The notes beneath the pieces were generated by a model. It worked only from the letters and a program-made list of their open reading frames with translations. It was not told the origin of the DNA and did no database searches. From Sisyra terminalis (Eukaryota; Arthropoda; Insecta; Neuroptera; Sisyridae), in assembly GCA_958496175.1 (NCBI GenBank), contig OY292275.1:19406001-19470000 (forward strand): 64,000 nt of DNA, in the 5' to 3' direction. Shown here piece after piece: positions 1 to 13,226 of this stretch; position 1 is the stretch's first letter, and each line of letters opens with the position of its first letter. The translations under genes were made by a program, and so were the position numbers.

Positions 1-1504
1 TTCTTTGAATTTAAAATAACGAGAATTAATGCCCTTTAACATAAATATGAATTTATTGGAGCAATGTCATGTGTCAATTTTAGCTTTAAATATGAAAACG
101 TTCATTGATAGCTTATGATAGCTTAGTGTGGATCGTAAATTTTCGTACAAATTGTATATTTATATAGCGTTAAATGTTAAATATATATATTTTAACTTTT
201 CATCTTACATATTTCATAATTAATTATGATAATGTTAGGAAAAAATGGATCTCTTAAGAACTAAATATTTTTTTTTATTTTATTTAAAATAAAAATACTT
301 ATTATAGTTTTGACGAATTAAAAAGCTTCGCACAACCTTCCAGAATCCAAACTATTGAATCCTCCTAATTCAGAACTCTGCGTTGGATAATCAATCCTCT
401 ATTTTATGTTAACAATCGAATTATAGATAAAGATCTCGACATTTTCTTGGTCGCTATCTTTTTTCAAGAACATTTTCAAGAATTTCACTCCAATTTACTC
501 GATTATCAAATGTTTCCCTCTGAAACTCATCCAAGCAATTGCCATGTTAGTTGAAGCGGTATAAGAACTCGCGACTTCCTAATAAGCTTTAAGAGAGTCC
601 CAAAATTGGTTGGCTTTTAATCACCTTTTCATCATCCATGCCTGCGATGCAGCGTAAAATATATCAATTGCACATTGCAAATTGAATATAGATAACAGTT
701 AAAAACTATTTTCAAAAAATATATTTTTGGCGAAGAACCACGTCTATAAGGGCAACATAAATTATAAGCTTTTACTTTAAAAAATTTTCATAAAAATATG
801 TAGTATTCTGTAAGAAGGTATACATCTTCATAAGTTTTAGAACGCTCAAAAGCTTCTCCAGATTTAAGTATGACTTATCAAATATATTGTCGTATTTTAG
901 TCAAAATTCGTATAAACTATTTTAAATTTAAAGCTTTCACGTACTGTCTTGACATTATCGCAACGCTTTACTGAAGATAATTTTGGGTATTATTATGCCC
1001 TAAAGTTGCAATCCGTAGGGATTGAGAATTATCATCAGAAAAAGTTTAAAAGTGCACCATCATACAAAAGCTCGCTTTCCATTTCGAATACTAGTTTTTA
1101 CGACCGAAACCGAATTTTGGCATCAGTCTCAGTTTTGGCCAAAACTTCCATGTAAATTAATCATTATTAGTCTTTCTTTACTTTTAAATCCTAAAGGTAT
1201 TTTTATTCAATCTTCCCTTTATACCCTATTTGAGCTAAAGATAACATATTATTATCGCTTTTTATGCCAAATAAATTATTTATGCTAAAAGTAGGGGTTG
1301 ATGTGAAAAAAAATTTACCTATTATTTCTATTTAATATTAGAAACGAATAACATAGAATAAAAACAAAATTGATTTTTACCTTATATGTTTAGGTACACA
1401 AAACTGAAAATATTCTGTGTTACATCTTGTAAACAGAATTATTTCTTTTAAACTGTGATCAGTTTTCTCTCGAGCTGAAAAAATATTAAATAAAAGAAAA
1501 AAAA
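1..1504. other. Non-coding AT-rich DNA upstream of the CELF/Bruno exon
   Basis: No supportable gene is visible. The two overlapping short plus-strand frames near 950-1290 have no domain-like sequence and are typical of chance frames in AT-rich DNA. The stretch at about 300-650 is slightly richer in G+C and reads for about 30 residues at a time on the minus strand between stops, but no family could be named. The region may be intergenic or part of an upstream intron of the CELF/Bruno gene. Confidence 0.5.
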
Positions 1505-1670
1505 TTAGGTTATTTAAGATCTTTTTGTTTTTTATTTTTTATTTAATATTTTTATTGTTCAATTAGTTACGTTTCGTTACTAATCGTAACTTCCTCAGGC
1601 TTTTACGATTAGTAACGAAACGTAGCTAATTAATAAAAAATAAAAAACAAAAAGATCTTAAATAACCTGA
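1505..1670. mobile_element. Foldback (snapback) element or MITE with long inverted arms
   Basis: The arms 1505-1589 and 1603-1670 are near-perfect reverse complements around a spacer of about 13 nt containing TTCCTCAGG. The outer ends read AGGTTATTTAAGATCTTTTT on the left and its complement, ending AATAACCT, on the right. The inner ends read TTACTAATCGTAA and TTACGATTAGTAA. The left arm has about 17 extra bases, so the hairpin is interrupted in the middle. No coding capacity is present. The structure fits a non-autonomous foldback DNA element, or an inverted duplication made by replication template switching. A clear target-site duplication is not visible because both flanks are A/T runs. Confidence 0.7.
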
Positions 1671-4600
1671 ATTTTCTTCTTATTTAAAGAAATATAAAAG
1701 CTGAGATCTGAATTTTATCATCTATTAAATAAAAGATTAAAAACACTTTTAATGAACTGATTATTATCAATTCATACTTGGTGACACTTATATTATGGTA
1801 TATAAGTGAGAAACAAAATTTTTTCAACATTTTCATCTCACGAATTCAGTTTTGGTTTCTCTTAAGAAAGAGAACTTATTTTTTTGTAAGTTTTTTTTTT
1901 TTTGTATTTGAAAATAACAAGAGACATGGAAATTAAATAAAACAAACTGTTTAAAGCAATGTAAATTCTGTCACTACTAAGAAAATAGTATAGTATGCTA
2001 TTCAGTATACTAATCCTTTATTTAATCAATGAAAAAAAAAGTTTCAAAAATATGTATATGTTTAAATTTTGTAAAAATATACAAAATGATAAGAGTAGAA
2101 TGTGTATTTTAATTAAAATTGAAGTAAAATTTTGTAAATTGTAGCTATTAGAATAATGTAATCACATTACGTAGAAAACACCAAACTACTGTTGAAATAA
2201 TGGGGAAAATAGTCCTATCGTAGAATGAAACCAATCTAGGTTTTTGTGATTCCTGTGGATGATATTTCGGGTGAGGCTATATACAGACTTTTATGCAATC
2301 TCGTTTTAATCTAATCCAAGCTCAAACATTGCATTACCGTCTTTGTTATTTCCATCTATCTTCCTTAGATTCAGGCTCTGCATAGCTGTTAGCATTTGTT
2401 ATACTCGTTTGTAAATCTTCTACATTAACAGGACCTTCGCACGCTTCTATTTAGGCTTTATATTACAAAAGAAAACCACGATAGCGTAATTTTGCGTACC
2501 TACTACAAAGCATTCAAGATTATATTAAAACACTTTTTTATGATTATAAACATAATAGAGATAATTGAATTATAGCTTTTCTCTAAAATGAATTATATAT
2601 ACAATAAAATCCGTCACGTATTTTTTCAGAAAAGTTTAATTCATTTATTATGTTTTAACAAATTTTTAACGTTTTACTAAACTTTTTACTTACAAAAGTT
2701 CTTGTGTAGCTATGTCATTTTTCAATGAACTCGTTGTAAAAATGTTTGCAAAAATAATAACGACGTGTTTAAAAAAATTGTCGGTTAGAAATAAAATAAT
2801 GGTTTCAACTTCAAAGCAAGAAATAGGTAATTTCAGTGTGCTTTATGATAAGGATGAGCTTGAATGTTGCAAATTTTGAGACACAGTTTTTAGTCTGTTA
2901 ATTGACCTCATTTCAAACAAACATCTTCAGTTAACACCTTCCAGTTTAAACTTTTTAATATAATAAACTCAAACTATAGGGCCTAATTAAACTTTTATCA
3001 GAGGACATCAAAGCTAACAGAATTATTCGCATACTTAGTGTGTACATAATTTAAACAGCTTTTCAAATGTTTTGATTTCTGAAAAGTTTTTCTTTCTCTT
3101 AATGTAATTTATTTTTGTTTTATATGGACCGTAAGGACGTAAAGTAGTATAATTTATGTGTTTTCGTTTCAAATGAAGTTTCTCATGTACTGAATTTGAA
3201 TAGTTTGCTTATAGAATGAAAAAAAAATAAGTTCCATATAATAACCTATTTTTATTTAAATTGTTTACGAATAGTTTAAAAATATTGTTTTATCATCTTT
3301 TTTGATTATTTACTTGATTTTGATAATAAAGAATGAGGCAATTTACAATATGTCTAATTTAATTAAAGAAGAAAAAATGCTCGCCCCTTTAAAAATTGAC
3401 GACCCATACGTTTTATTATATCAAGAAACGCTTAAAAATTCGAATTAATATTCGCATAAATAATTCACTTGTTTCTTTGAAAAAATATATAAAAATAAAG
3501 AACAAAAAATTAACTATACATTTTAACAAAAGAGTGACGATTAAAATTTCAAAATAATACCATTGAGGCAATTCTAACCTGGGATCTAATAGGGAAATTT
3601 TTGAGACGAGAAGAGTAAATTGAAAATATGTTAACCCTAATTAATAATCAGTTATTTTTATTTATAATTCCGTTTAACCGTTTCGATAATAAATGTTTTT
3701 TATTTTTATATTAAGTCATCTCAATTAGGTCCCACTTACTATTTAATTGGTAAAAACTGAAAATATTTTTTCATTCTTATTCATAATCAGTAAAAAATTA
3801 TAAACATTCTTTCTTTTCATATTGGAATTTCCTATTTAGGGTTACTACCAAAACTAATCGAGAAAAATTAAAAAGTAATGAAAGAATCAAATGGAAGAAG
3901 GTGATAAGTAGCATATTGTAAAGATGAAGGTAATAAGTGCTTATACACCTTTAGGTATTGCAATACCGGTATTCCGTAATACTAAATTCCGGTATTTTGA
4001 GCCATATGTACAGTTTTGTCAAGCCGATATTCACAAGTTAATATACCGTTTTTCGGCATTTGCTAAAAATTTTTTAAAATTATTTCCCTTATATGTCACC
4101 ATCATAATAAAATAGTATACTTTTTTTTTGTCGCCCTATCTAGTGAAATTTTGTAATTGAATATCTGTCAAATACGCAAAATGTAGAAATTTATTAATTG
4201 TTAAATAAGTTATCTTCAATCTTTATTTTATAGTTTTCCAACAAAATGATTTTTTTTACTATTTTTTTATTTAATTAAACTAAACAGTATAATCAATCAA
4301 CCGAAATCAGAGATGTTGAAGTAAAAGTAAATTTTAGCTGATTTATATCAACTAAATGCATTGGTTTTATAAATCTATACCAATAATTACGTTGTATTTA
4401 TTGCAGCTAACTGAAATATTCTCATAAAACACATCGAATATTACTCCTTTGGTTATTTATTTTTTTAATATTAATATTCTTATCAGTTTAGAGCAGAAGT
4501 TTAAATTTTTAACTATCCATGCAATGTTTATTTTGGATTTTCATAGCATATTAATGATTTTAAAAGCTCATTCGTTTATTATGCATATCACTAGAATAAA

Positions 4601-5409
4601 CTTGACAAATTGGATTTGTTTAGTGAAAATAAATTGAATTATCTAAGATTATTGATTGATGATGAAAAACAAATTTTAATGATTTCAATAAAATTATTTT
4701 GATCTTAAGAAAATTTGTCATCCAGAAATAATGTTTAAATTGCTTACGTGAAAAAAAAATCTTTCTAATTCCTTATAAATTTATATTTTGAAAAATTTAA
4801 TTTCCCTTCTGATTTTTTGTTCACTTTGATTTGAAGACTTTGAGCAAAGACTTATTCACAAACTATTTTAAGTACTGTATGGTTTTCCCAATGAATTAAT
4901 ACTTTTGATTTTTGCGTAGTATATTAGTCAATTAAAGGAATATATAGTTAATGAATATGTCAAACGATAATCAAAGTATTCATTTTATCTGAAATTTAAT
5001 ACATCGAAAGTTTAGTATTAAGTTTAAAGTTTCAAATTCTCATTGTTCATTTGATTTTTCACCTAAACTGCAATATAGGAATCGCGTTGATCTAATTTAT
5101 TGATATTTAACGATATAGGTACACTGCTAATTATTTTTTCTTTTATTGTTCATATGAAAAGGTTTTATTTTTATAATAAAGAAGTTGTTTGAATCGTTCA
5201 TTAGAAGATTTTATGATTTGATATAAACTCACCTTAAAAGTTTATAACAGTAAAATACCTAGCAACAATTATTACTGTATAATAATAGGTAAAACAGTGT
5301 TGATGTCTGAAACGATGCTTTTATTATAATACATAAAGTTAGTTATATAATATTTTCTCATATGGTGGTAATAAGAAAATTACATGATATTTCCATTGTT
5401 ACGTTACAG
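1671..5409. other. Non-coding DNA leading to the first exon
   Basis: Apart from a patch of degenerate CCGGTATT repeats near 3.95 kb, nothing recognisable is present: A/T-rich sequence, short chance frames and homopolymers. The last bases before 5410 are pyrimidine-containing and end in TTACAG, a plausible 3' splice site, so at least the right end of this stretch is probably intron. No upstream exon could be identified. Confidence 0.5.
3950..4050. repeat. Degenerate CCGGTATT/ATACCG inverted-repeat cluster
   Basis: The sequence contains AATACCGGTATTCCG at about 3962-3976, ATTCCGGTATTTTG at about 3986-3999 and ATACCGTTTTTCGGC near 4040, i.e. several short direct and inverted versions of one motif inside 100 bp. 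A related pattern (ACCGAATATTCGGCC) occurs at 16.70 kb. Repeated motifs of this kind are common in subterminal regions of insect hAT-type elements, but no element boundaries could be drawn here. Confidence 0.4.
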
Positions 5410-5624
5410 GTCTATTACTATGAACAACAATGTATCGGGCGGAGGATCCACTCCAGGCTCAACAACTCCTGCGGGTGAACAGCCCGATCCAGACTATATT
5501 AAGATGTTTGTTGGTCAAGTGCCCCGGTCTATGGACGAAGAGGATTTGCGTCGAATGTTTGAGGAGTTCGGCAGAGTTCATCAAATTAATGTTTTGCGAG
5601 ATAAAGCGACTGGCGCGAGTAAAG
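5410..5624 (+). CDS. CELF/Bruno RNA-binding protein, exon with N-terminal half of RRM1
   Basis: This exon encodes the start of a CELF/Bruno-family RNA-binding protein, which regulates alternative splicing and translation by binding U/G-rich RNA. From the ATG at 5420 there is a Ser/Gly/Thr-rich leader of about 24 residues. It is followed by [17 protein letters not shown], which contains RNP2 of the first RNA-recognition motif, and by the acidic helix and [14 protein letters not shown]. The 3' splice site is TTACAG at 5404-5409. The donor GTTGGT begins at 5625, after the first base of a glycine codon (phase 1), and joins in frame to 29656. The frame is also open upstream of the ATG back through the acceptor, so this could be an internal coding exon instead of the one carrying the start codon. 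The KMFVGQV core resembles the CELF1/2 and fly Bruno branch more than CELF3-6. Which Bruno paralogue this is cannot be settled from one motif. Confidence 0.9.
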
Positions 5625-6439
5625 GTTGGTCCTTTGTCAAATATTGACTAATTTTATTAATCAACCGATATTATTCTACATTAGTTAATTAAATCAGAAA
5701 GATCAACAAAATCGACTGAAAATTGACTCGTAGCTCTACGGGGAGCTATTTTATTTGTTTTTAATCGATAAACAACAGAAAAGTAAACTAATATTTGTCC
5801 ATTAGTAATATAAAATACTGTCCTTATTGAAGTTTAAATATTACGGACGATAAATAATTGGATTATAGTCGTATTATTTGCTTTATAAAATTTGCAATTA
5901 GATATCATTTCTTTGAGCTTTTAATTAAACGTGGATGGCATAATTAATTTTTTTTCTAAATTGTATTTCATATTTTAATAACTGTAAAATTTTATTCATT
6001 TCCGTAATAAAAAGAAGTTAGTTATAATTAAGCGAAAGTTTTGTTTTTTTTTTAATAAAACAAAACGTAACAATTACTGGCTATAATTTTCTTTGTAGCA
6101 CAAAGCTTCAAAGATATTGTAAAAGTTTTATAAAGTGGGCATTTTATTTAAAAAAGAAGTGTGCGAAGAGTAGAGAATTTTGCAGTTAAAATATAGGGTT
6201 TTAAACAGGGTAATGTTTTTCATGGTAGAGCATAACGGAGCTGTTGTATCTTGATTTAACAAAAATTTCATGTTTGAATGTCTTGAATCTTATATATTAT
6301 GTAATTCAAACGATCTCTTCATTTCTTCCGTGAACTTTAACTTTGCCATTTTCTCTGTAATTTTTTTGGATGAAATCTTTTTTGTATAAATTAGTTGAAT
6401 AGCTGAATATCTGCTAAGAGAACATAACTATTAAATCCT

Positions 6440-6960
6440 AAGGAAGCCAACAAAAGAACAAGTTTGCCTTTGAATTACGATAATAATGGGAGGATAGGCG
6501 TATCGAGAGAATACGCCGTAAACACAATCGTAATGCTAGCGACAATACTGGCAATGGAAATAGCGTGTAGCGGTAACGAGGAGCATTCGTTGCCCCGATT
6601 CCGGTTGATCATAATTACAATGGGTATAACAAGCTACGGGGTTGCTGCCCTCATAAGAGAGGGAAAACGTTCAGTGTATCTCTTCCTCATCCTGTCTCTT
6701 TTAGCTCCTTTTCACTACACTACACCGGAACAGTTAAATGAGCGAAACGTGAAAATTTGAGAAAATTTGTGCAGACGTCGCGTTAGTATTACATCTTAAA
6801 TCCTGTAGGGGTGATTTCATCTTCATCGCACACATACATACACATATAATAATTATCAACTTCGCCGGTACTCACAACCCTTTCACAGACGCTCCTTCCG
6901 GACAAATGATTTATACCAATAAAAAGTCACGTAAGTGGATGACGACAGTTCTATCTGGAA
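6440..6960 (+). other. GC-richer patch in the intron, function unknown
   Basis: Base composition changes abruptly here: several hundred bases with near-balanced composition lie inside about 70-75% A+T. A plus-strand frame is open from 6464 to 6760, but it begins with TTG and its first ATG is about 24 codons in. Its product has three hydrophobic stretches and no recognised domain. Another frame reads an Asn-rich run (RRKHNRNASDNTGNGNSV) before a stop. It could be a conserved regulatory block, an alternative exon of the CELF gene, or a relic of an inserted element. Nothing in the sequence decides between these. Confidence 0.3.
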
Positions 6961-9900
6961 ACAATATTTAATCAACTGTAATGAGAATTATTTTTGCCAC
7001 ATAAATATGAAAACTCAATATTCAACTGGAATTTCTGTTGCACAACGGTAATTACAAGCAGGGCATGCATTCAAATTTATCACTACATAAAATTGCAAAT
7101 AAAATTCCACACACGTTCATAACGTAATAGTCTCGATCTTAGAAATCCATTCTTGAAAATATATCAAAGTGCAGACTCAGGAATTGAATAAAGAAACAGT
7201 AACAATAGTTCTTTTGTATAACTTTGTATATATGTATTGTGTGTCGTTGTGTATTATCAGACCGCCCCCTCAGGAATATCGTCAAGCTTTTACATGCGAA
7301 ATTCACTAACATGATATCTCAAGATTCAAATAAGTGATTACAGATAATAACGAGAAAAAAAAACTGTATATATTCTTAAGATGCAATTCAAAAAGAAACT
7401 GATATGTACCTTCTATTCAACGAAATTGCCTCTCGAATATTCTGACAGCAATCAGTTAACCAAATGAAATAGGAAGACTTATAAACCTTACCATATTTTT
7501 TGTTAATATTAATTTAATAACACAATATTTTTTTAATCGCTCTTTATCAAAATTTCTTGTTGAAAATTCATATTTTTTACGCATTGTATTCTTAATTATT
7601 TAATAAGCAAATTAATTAGGATGCGGACTTTAACATTATTCACGTAATCCTTAGTTGCGTAAATTAGGATTTAATCAAATTTAATAGTAAGCCTATTCGC
7701 ATAAAGGTCGAGTCTTGATACCTAAAACAACAACATGCTATTTAACTTCACAATGGATTGAATATGGTGCGAAAACGCTTCGTTATTGTAGACCTATCGC
7801 AAAGAGCATAAAGTATAGACATCACCGTTTTTCAATTAGAGCATTTCAAAACCAATTTATTCGCATGCAAATGAATATGAACAAAGAATTGAAAACACTT
7901 GATTGCCTTGTAACTTTGTTGAAGTTTTAAACTTTACCGTAATCGGATTTTAGTTTTAGAACAATTTCTTCGCAGGTGTGAATTCCCTTTTACGATAACT
8001 ACCTACAAGTATGAAGTTGGTTATCTCAACCGATCGTACTCAAGAATACTCCACTGTTTGTGCAAAGTGTAAAATTTTCGAATCGAATTAATTAATGTTG
8101 CATTTGAAAGATGGGGATCGTTATTTTATTTGTTGCAAAATAACGGTATGTATTGAACAGGAAATATCTGCATCATTTTTTTTAAATTTTCCAAATGTTC
8201 ACTGAATATTTGAATGATTTGATGCAGTTTTGTGGAATTTCAGATTTATACTAATTTGGAAATGTAGTTTTCGTGAACTAGAACTAATATTTTTAAAAAT
8301 ATAAAAAAAAAAACGAAAAATAACAAAAGCATTCTTTAAAACTTAAAAAAAATCAGATTACAATAGGTACATACTTAAATATATGCTTAAATTATTCTTA
8401 AAATTTCAATTAATTAGATTCATTTTTAAACTATAAAAAAATTCATGAAAATTATTGAAAAAACAGTCTTAACCTTCCCCCCACTTAAGATAGTTTTTTT
8501 CATCGAAAATAAAATCTTTCAATTTATTTTATTATGTTTCATTGGGTATATTGAATAACATTTTACTTTTAAATTATTTAGACCATACCTGTTTTACGAG
8601 TATGGCCGTCAAATTTTGTAAGTTCTCAAGATAACAGTAATTCAATTATATGTAAATAATAATAAAAAAACGTACTTGAACTGATTATTTTAAATAGTTT
8701 GTAGATAGTTTTGTCTAAAAATAATCGATTACTTTACAGTTTGGTGTAAATAATAACCTAGTAAACTCCATAAGGATTTCATTATTCTGTCGTTTTATCT
8801 AAGTATGTATAACATAACATTAATATTTTCGTAATCAAAATTCAATTGGTATTGAGGGTAAAATGATTTCACAAAAATAAAAAATGAGCTTCACTTATGT
8901 GGAAAGTTTCTTGAAAATTATTGAAAAATAATTGAAAATTATGTATGTGAAAATTAATTGTGTTATAACAAACAAAATTCAAAATTTTAATGAAAAAAAC
9001 ATGTAGGTATGTTTAAAAATTATTTTTGGGAATTTTCTTAAACTATCCATAAAATACTTCAGAGCATCAATGGGCTTAAGTTCTGTTTTTCAAAGGTTTC
9101 ATCGATCGAAAAATCAATAGAAAAAGGATGCGAAATGGGAAAATTGATTCTCAATAAAAATTTTCCTCGTTTTTTGCACAATATTTAACAAGTGAAAATT
9201 AATTTGAGAAGAAAATCATGCTCTTGTATTATAATACTTTGGAACCATTTTCATTTCGTTACAAACAATTATGGATACGTATTGATAAAATTACAATAAA
9301 ACCTTCTTATTTATTTTTACAACGACAAACTATAAATTAATGAGTCATAAAGAATTTTAATGTTGAAGAATTTTATGCAATGAGCTTACGTTACATAAGA
9401 TGACATGATTTATGAACAAAATGAATGTATTATGAGAGACTAATCAATAATTAATTATAAATAATGAAAGAAGCTTATAATTATAGATTATTGTATGCAC
9501 AACTATCGGTTTCATTTTAACCTACTTCCAAACATATTTTTAATAATTTATTATATTCGAAAACTAATCGATTTTATATGAAATATGAAAATATGCTTGT
9601 CTGTTAGGTTATTGCAACAACAGCCATTAAATTCTAAAAAAATATAAACCTCTTTTGTTTCACATTATTGATTACTGTAATTAAAGTAACAATATCTAAG
9701 TTAATCATTAATTATATTCTGCAGCATGTAGTAAACAATGAATGATAAAGCATGTACTGTAAAAAAGTTTTTAATTTAGTTGAGAAAAATTTAAATGCTA
9801 ATTTTTAATTTTTAAAACTATTTCTAATAATATCGATGGAGACTTGTAAGATATAGTCCATTTAAGAAATAGTTAAACAAAAACTAGTATATATTGAAAC

Positions 9901-12786
9901 TAGAGTAAGTTTGATAAACTAAGATATATTTCAGCTGACTGTCTTTGTTAAACATTTAATATTATATTTTGAAGAAACTATGTAAAACAATATGAAACTT
10001 CGCCTACAAAAATACAATGCACCAGAATTTACGAAGTCGATAGTCAAATTTCTTATGTTTTTAATGTTTTCTTATTGGTTACAACTCGTTTTGGAAGATA
10101 TGAATTAGTAATTACTTATTCCGAAAAAAGAATCCTATCGTTTCAACAAAAAGAAAGTTTGACAAATAATTGCCTTACTAAAAGCAAACCTAAAAGCATA
10201 TTTTTATTTCACTATTTTTGCTGTACACATTTTTGTTATTTATTATAGAACCAAATGAAATGCGATGCTATAACTATTTTTACATTTTAAATACTAGGGT
10301 TTGGTTTTTGTATATCGAAACAAAAATTTCTGCATTAGAAGTGCGAATGACTGATTTTTTGTTGTTATAAGTCTATTAACTTTCAATTACTTAATATTCA
10401 ATTTAATTTTAATAATTTAAAAAAACGGTGTGTATACTTACGTAAGCGCGTGATAAGTTATACTTCTTTGGCGTAAATAATTAAAATATGTTGTTATTGT
10501 ATGTAAATTTCAAAAATCAATAAAAAGGTTGCAGTGGAATAGTCCTTTATTTTAATATGATTAAGAAAATTATTTATATATTTTGACAAAATATAATTTT
10601 AACCTACTCGATCTATAGAACTTTTATTACTTCTGCTTTTCTTAAATATCCTACACTTTCTAAATACATATTTTTATAATTTTTGTAGTTAAAACAGTGA
10701 AACTATCCTACAATTCAAGTTTGACTTCTGGGAATGTGTTATTACAAATTAAATTTGCACAACTACTAACTACATGACTGCTGATAGGTGCATTATTAAT
10801 GTGCATATTTGCGTATTCTCAAAACTTGAACCCACTTTGCATTATACCTTATAGCTATTATGCAGCCATATTTATCATATATAGTATATCTAAAAAATAC
10901 AAATTTTTAGAAAGGGTTGTTTTGTATAATCTTAAACTATTGAAAAGATTTTTTTTAAATTGATTAATTTAGTTTTGATCATTAAATAATCTTCATTAAT
11001 GTTTCCTAAAGGATTGCCATGAAACATAATAAATTCCAAAAGCTAAACGACATACTTAAACGTTAGTACATAAACTAAGTAGTTAATGTATGATAAAAAA
11101 TTAATTTTTTGCATTATTTTTCACCTTTGGTTTGAACCTACTTAAATTTCTAACAATCCAAAATTATTTGGTTTAATTTTCATTGTTATGCTTTTCCAAT
11201 CTTGAAGGATACATGAAACTTTTAACAAAAAAAATATTGTTAAAAAATTCAAAAATTAGATATATTAAATAAAGTAAAATCAAAAAATAACCATCAATGA
11301 AAACTATTGTATTTTATATCTACGTTTAATCACTCGCGATATGTTATCAAATTATCTAATTAATTAAATAATTTTGAATTTTCAAATAACATATTATTCT
11401 GATTTCCAAATTCATATCATACCATTTATTTGAAAGCTACATAATCGCTTTTATAGTTAAATTAATTTTCTAATAAAATTAAAATAGTTTCTTTAATTTA
11501 ATTTAAATACTAGTGCAAAATCGTTAAAAATTTTCATTTATTTTTTTTTTGTAATGTTTGGTTTTATATGCATTGAAGTTACTTCAAGTGATCAAATTAG
11601 GTATCATCAGCATAAAACGTTTGTTTGGTACGTGGTTCTTAATTTATTTAGGTAGAGTGGAACTAGTTTTATTTATATTTTAGTAACTGACAAGTTTTAT
11701 GTAGCAATTAGTACAATCAAGATTACACTAATTTGTTGAAACAGTTAGAAATGGGAACATAATCTGCTCTACAAATCAGGAAACTTCGTAGGATTTCTCA
11801 CACTGTTTCGTTAAAATATGCGTAATAGTGGTTTGATACGAGCTAAAAGTTTCTTCCAAAATTTTCAACAATCAAGTCATCACAATAAATTTGATTTTTG
11901 TTTAGTTTTATTTTGCAATGAAAATGCAAAACTGTTTTGAAAAAAAAAAATATTTTTAATTTAAAGAGCTTAAAACCTTATTTCAGCTGTACTATTTTGT
12001 TAAACTATTTCACCAAAAAAAAAAATATTTTTAATTGATTCATTAAATTGCTTCATTAAATTTTTGAATCAAGGAAACCAGGTATACTTCGTTGTTATTT
12101 TTATCCTTGAAAATAACTTAGAACAAAAAAAAAACAATTACTTCAACCAAGAAACTCAGTGCAAAATAAACACATCGTGATTTCATAAAATAAATTTCAT
12201 TTGAAATTGTATGAAAACTTACTTTGATAATGGCTATAAGTTGATGGTATGAAAAGAAAATGGTGGAGTCTAATTTAAAATTTAATTAGTAAATTAGCCA
12301 TTTAGGTTTAATTTCTTTTGAAAAATAACTAGAGCGATGAAATTATCACTAAACTAATTTAGTTTTCTCAAAAATTGATGATTAACAAACCTTGCACTAC
12401 ACATCTTGCAAAGAAATATGAAAAGCTCATTTATATTCGCTCTCATCTCCATAATTAAAATAATACTGAGTTTTGTTCGCTATATGTACATTAGCTAATT
12501 TAAATTTTTGTTATTCTTTCATTGAAATTTTTATATGCTAATTTTTGAATAAAAATATTATAAATTGACTAAACTGAATACCACATCAGGATACAATTAA
12601 ATATATGCCAAGTTTACATTTTCCATTGTGCATTTTTTTTCTGGGATCAATTGATATGACTTGACAAAATTTCTGACACTAACACAACGAGGTTCTACAT
12701 GTTACCTTCAATTATCATTAACTTCATATTTGTATTATATTTTTTCTCTTTTGACATGTTGTGGGTGTTCGTTATATTATGTGGGG

Positions 12787-12821
12787 CTATAAATAGCGTA
12801 TGTAAAGTATTGTCTTTCAAC
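12787..12821 (+). promoter_or_regulatory. Possible TATA-type core promoter
   Basis: CTATAAATAG at 12787-12796 is a textbook insect TATA box in a short GC-richer setting (GTGGGGCTATAAATAGCG). A weak initiator-like TTCAACC lies about 30 bases downstream. No ORF of any size follows. If real, it would start a non-coding or alternative transcript within the intron. A chance match in AT-rich DNA is quite possible. Confidence 0.22.
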
Positions 12822-13226
12822 CGTACACAAATACATAAGTAACCAAAATTCTTTTGTATTATTTCATCTTTCCCAGTTTCCTTGGATAGTTGCCATCAAA
12901 ACTTCAATGTGAAATATCTAAACTCTTATGTCTAATTGATAAAAATTACAAATTTTATTTTTACATTTCAGGCATATAATAGAATTACCTGAAAATTTAT
13001 TGGCACGCACAAAACTAAACTTCAAATGCTTTATATTTGATTTATAATTGATTTCGCTGCTTTTAAAGAAAATTAATTTACCTTAACATTGCGAGAAAAT
13101 GAATGTTTTATTATTACTATTTATTGTATGACTTCATTTTATTATTTTCTCCCAACGCTTTTCAACAACAACAAGCTATCATCGTTAGGTGGTACTTTTA
13201 TTAAAACAATTTTTAAAAAAATTCTT

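Noticed and set aside
300..650. Minus-strand reading with short transposase-like phrases (e.g. TNMAIAWMSFRGK)
   Set aside because: Two frames each give about 30 readable residues between stops, and neither matches a family convincingly. Chance reading cannot be excluded.
6464..6760. 98-codon frame with three hydrophobic segments as a small membrane protein
   Set aside because: It starts with TTG, has no ATG for about 24 codons, no domain, and lies in an intron. Better described as an unexplained GC-richer island.
11600..11625. Third hammerhead core (CTGATGA on the minus strand near 11610)
   Set aside because: No GAAA core at workable distance and no stem II; a chance heptamer.
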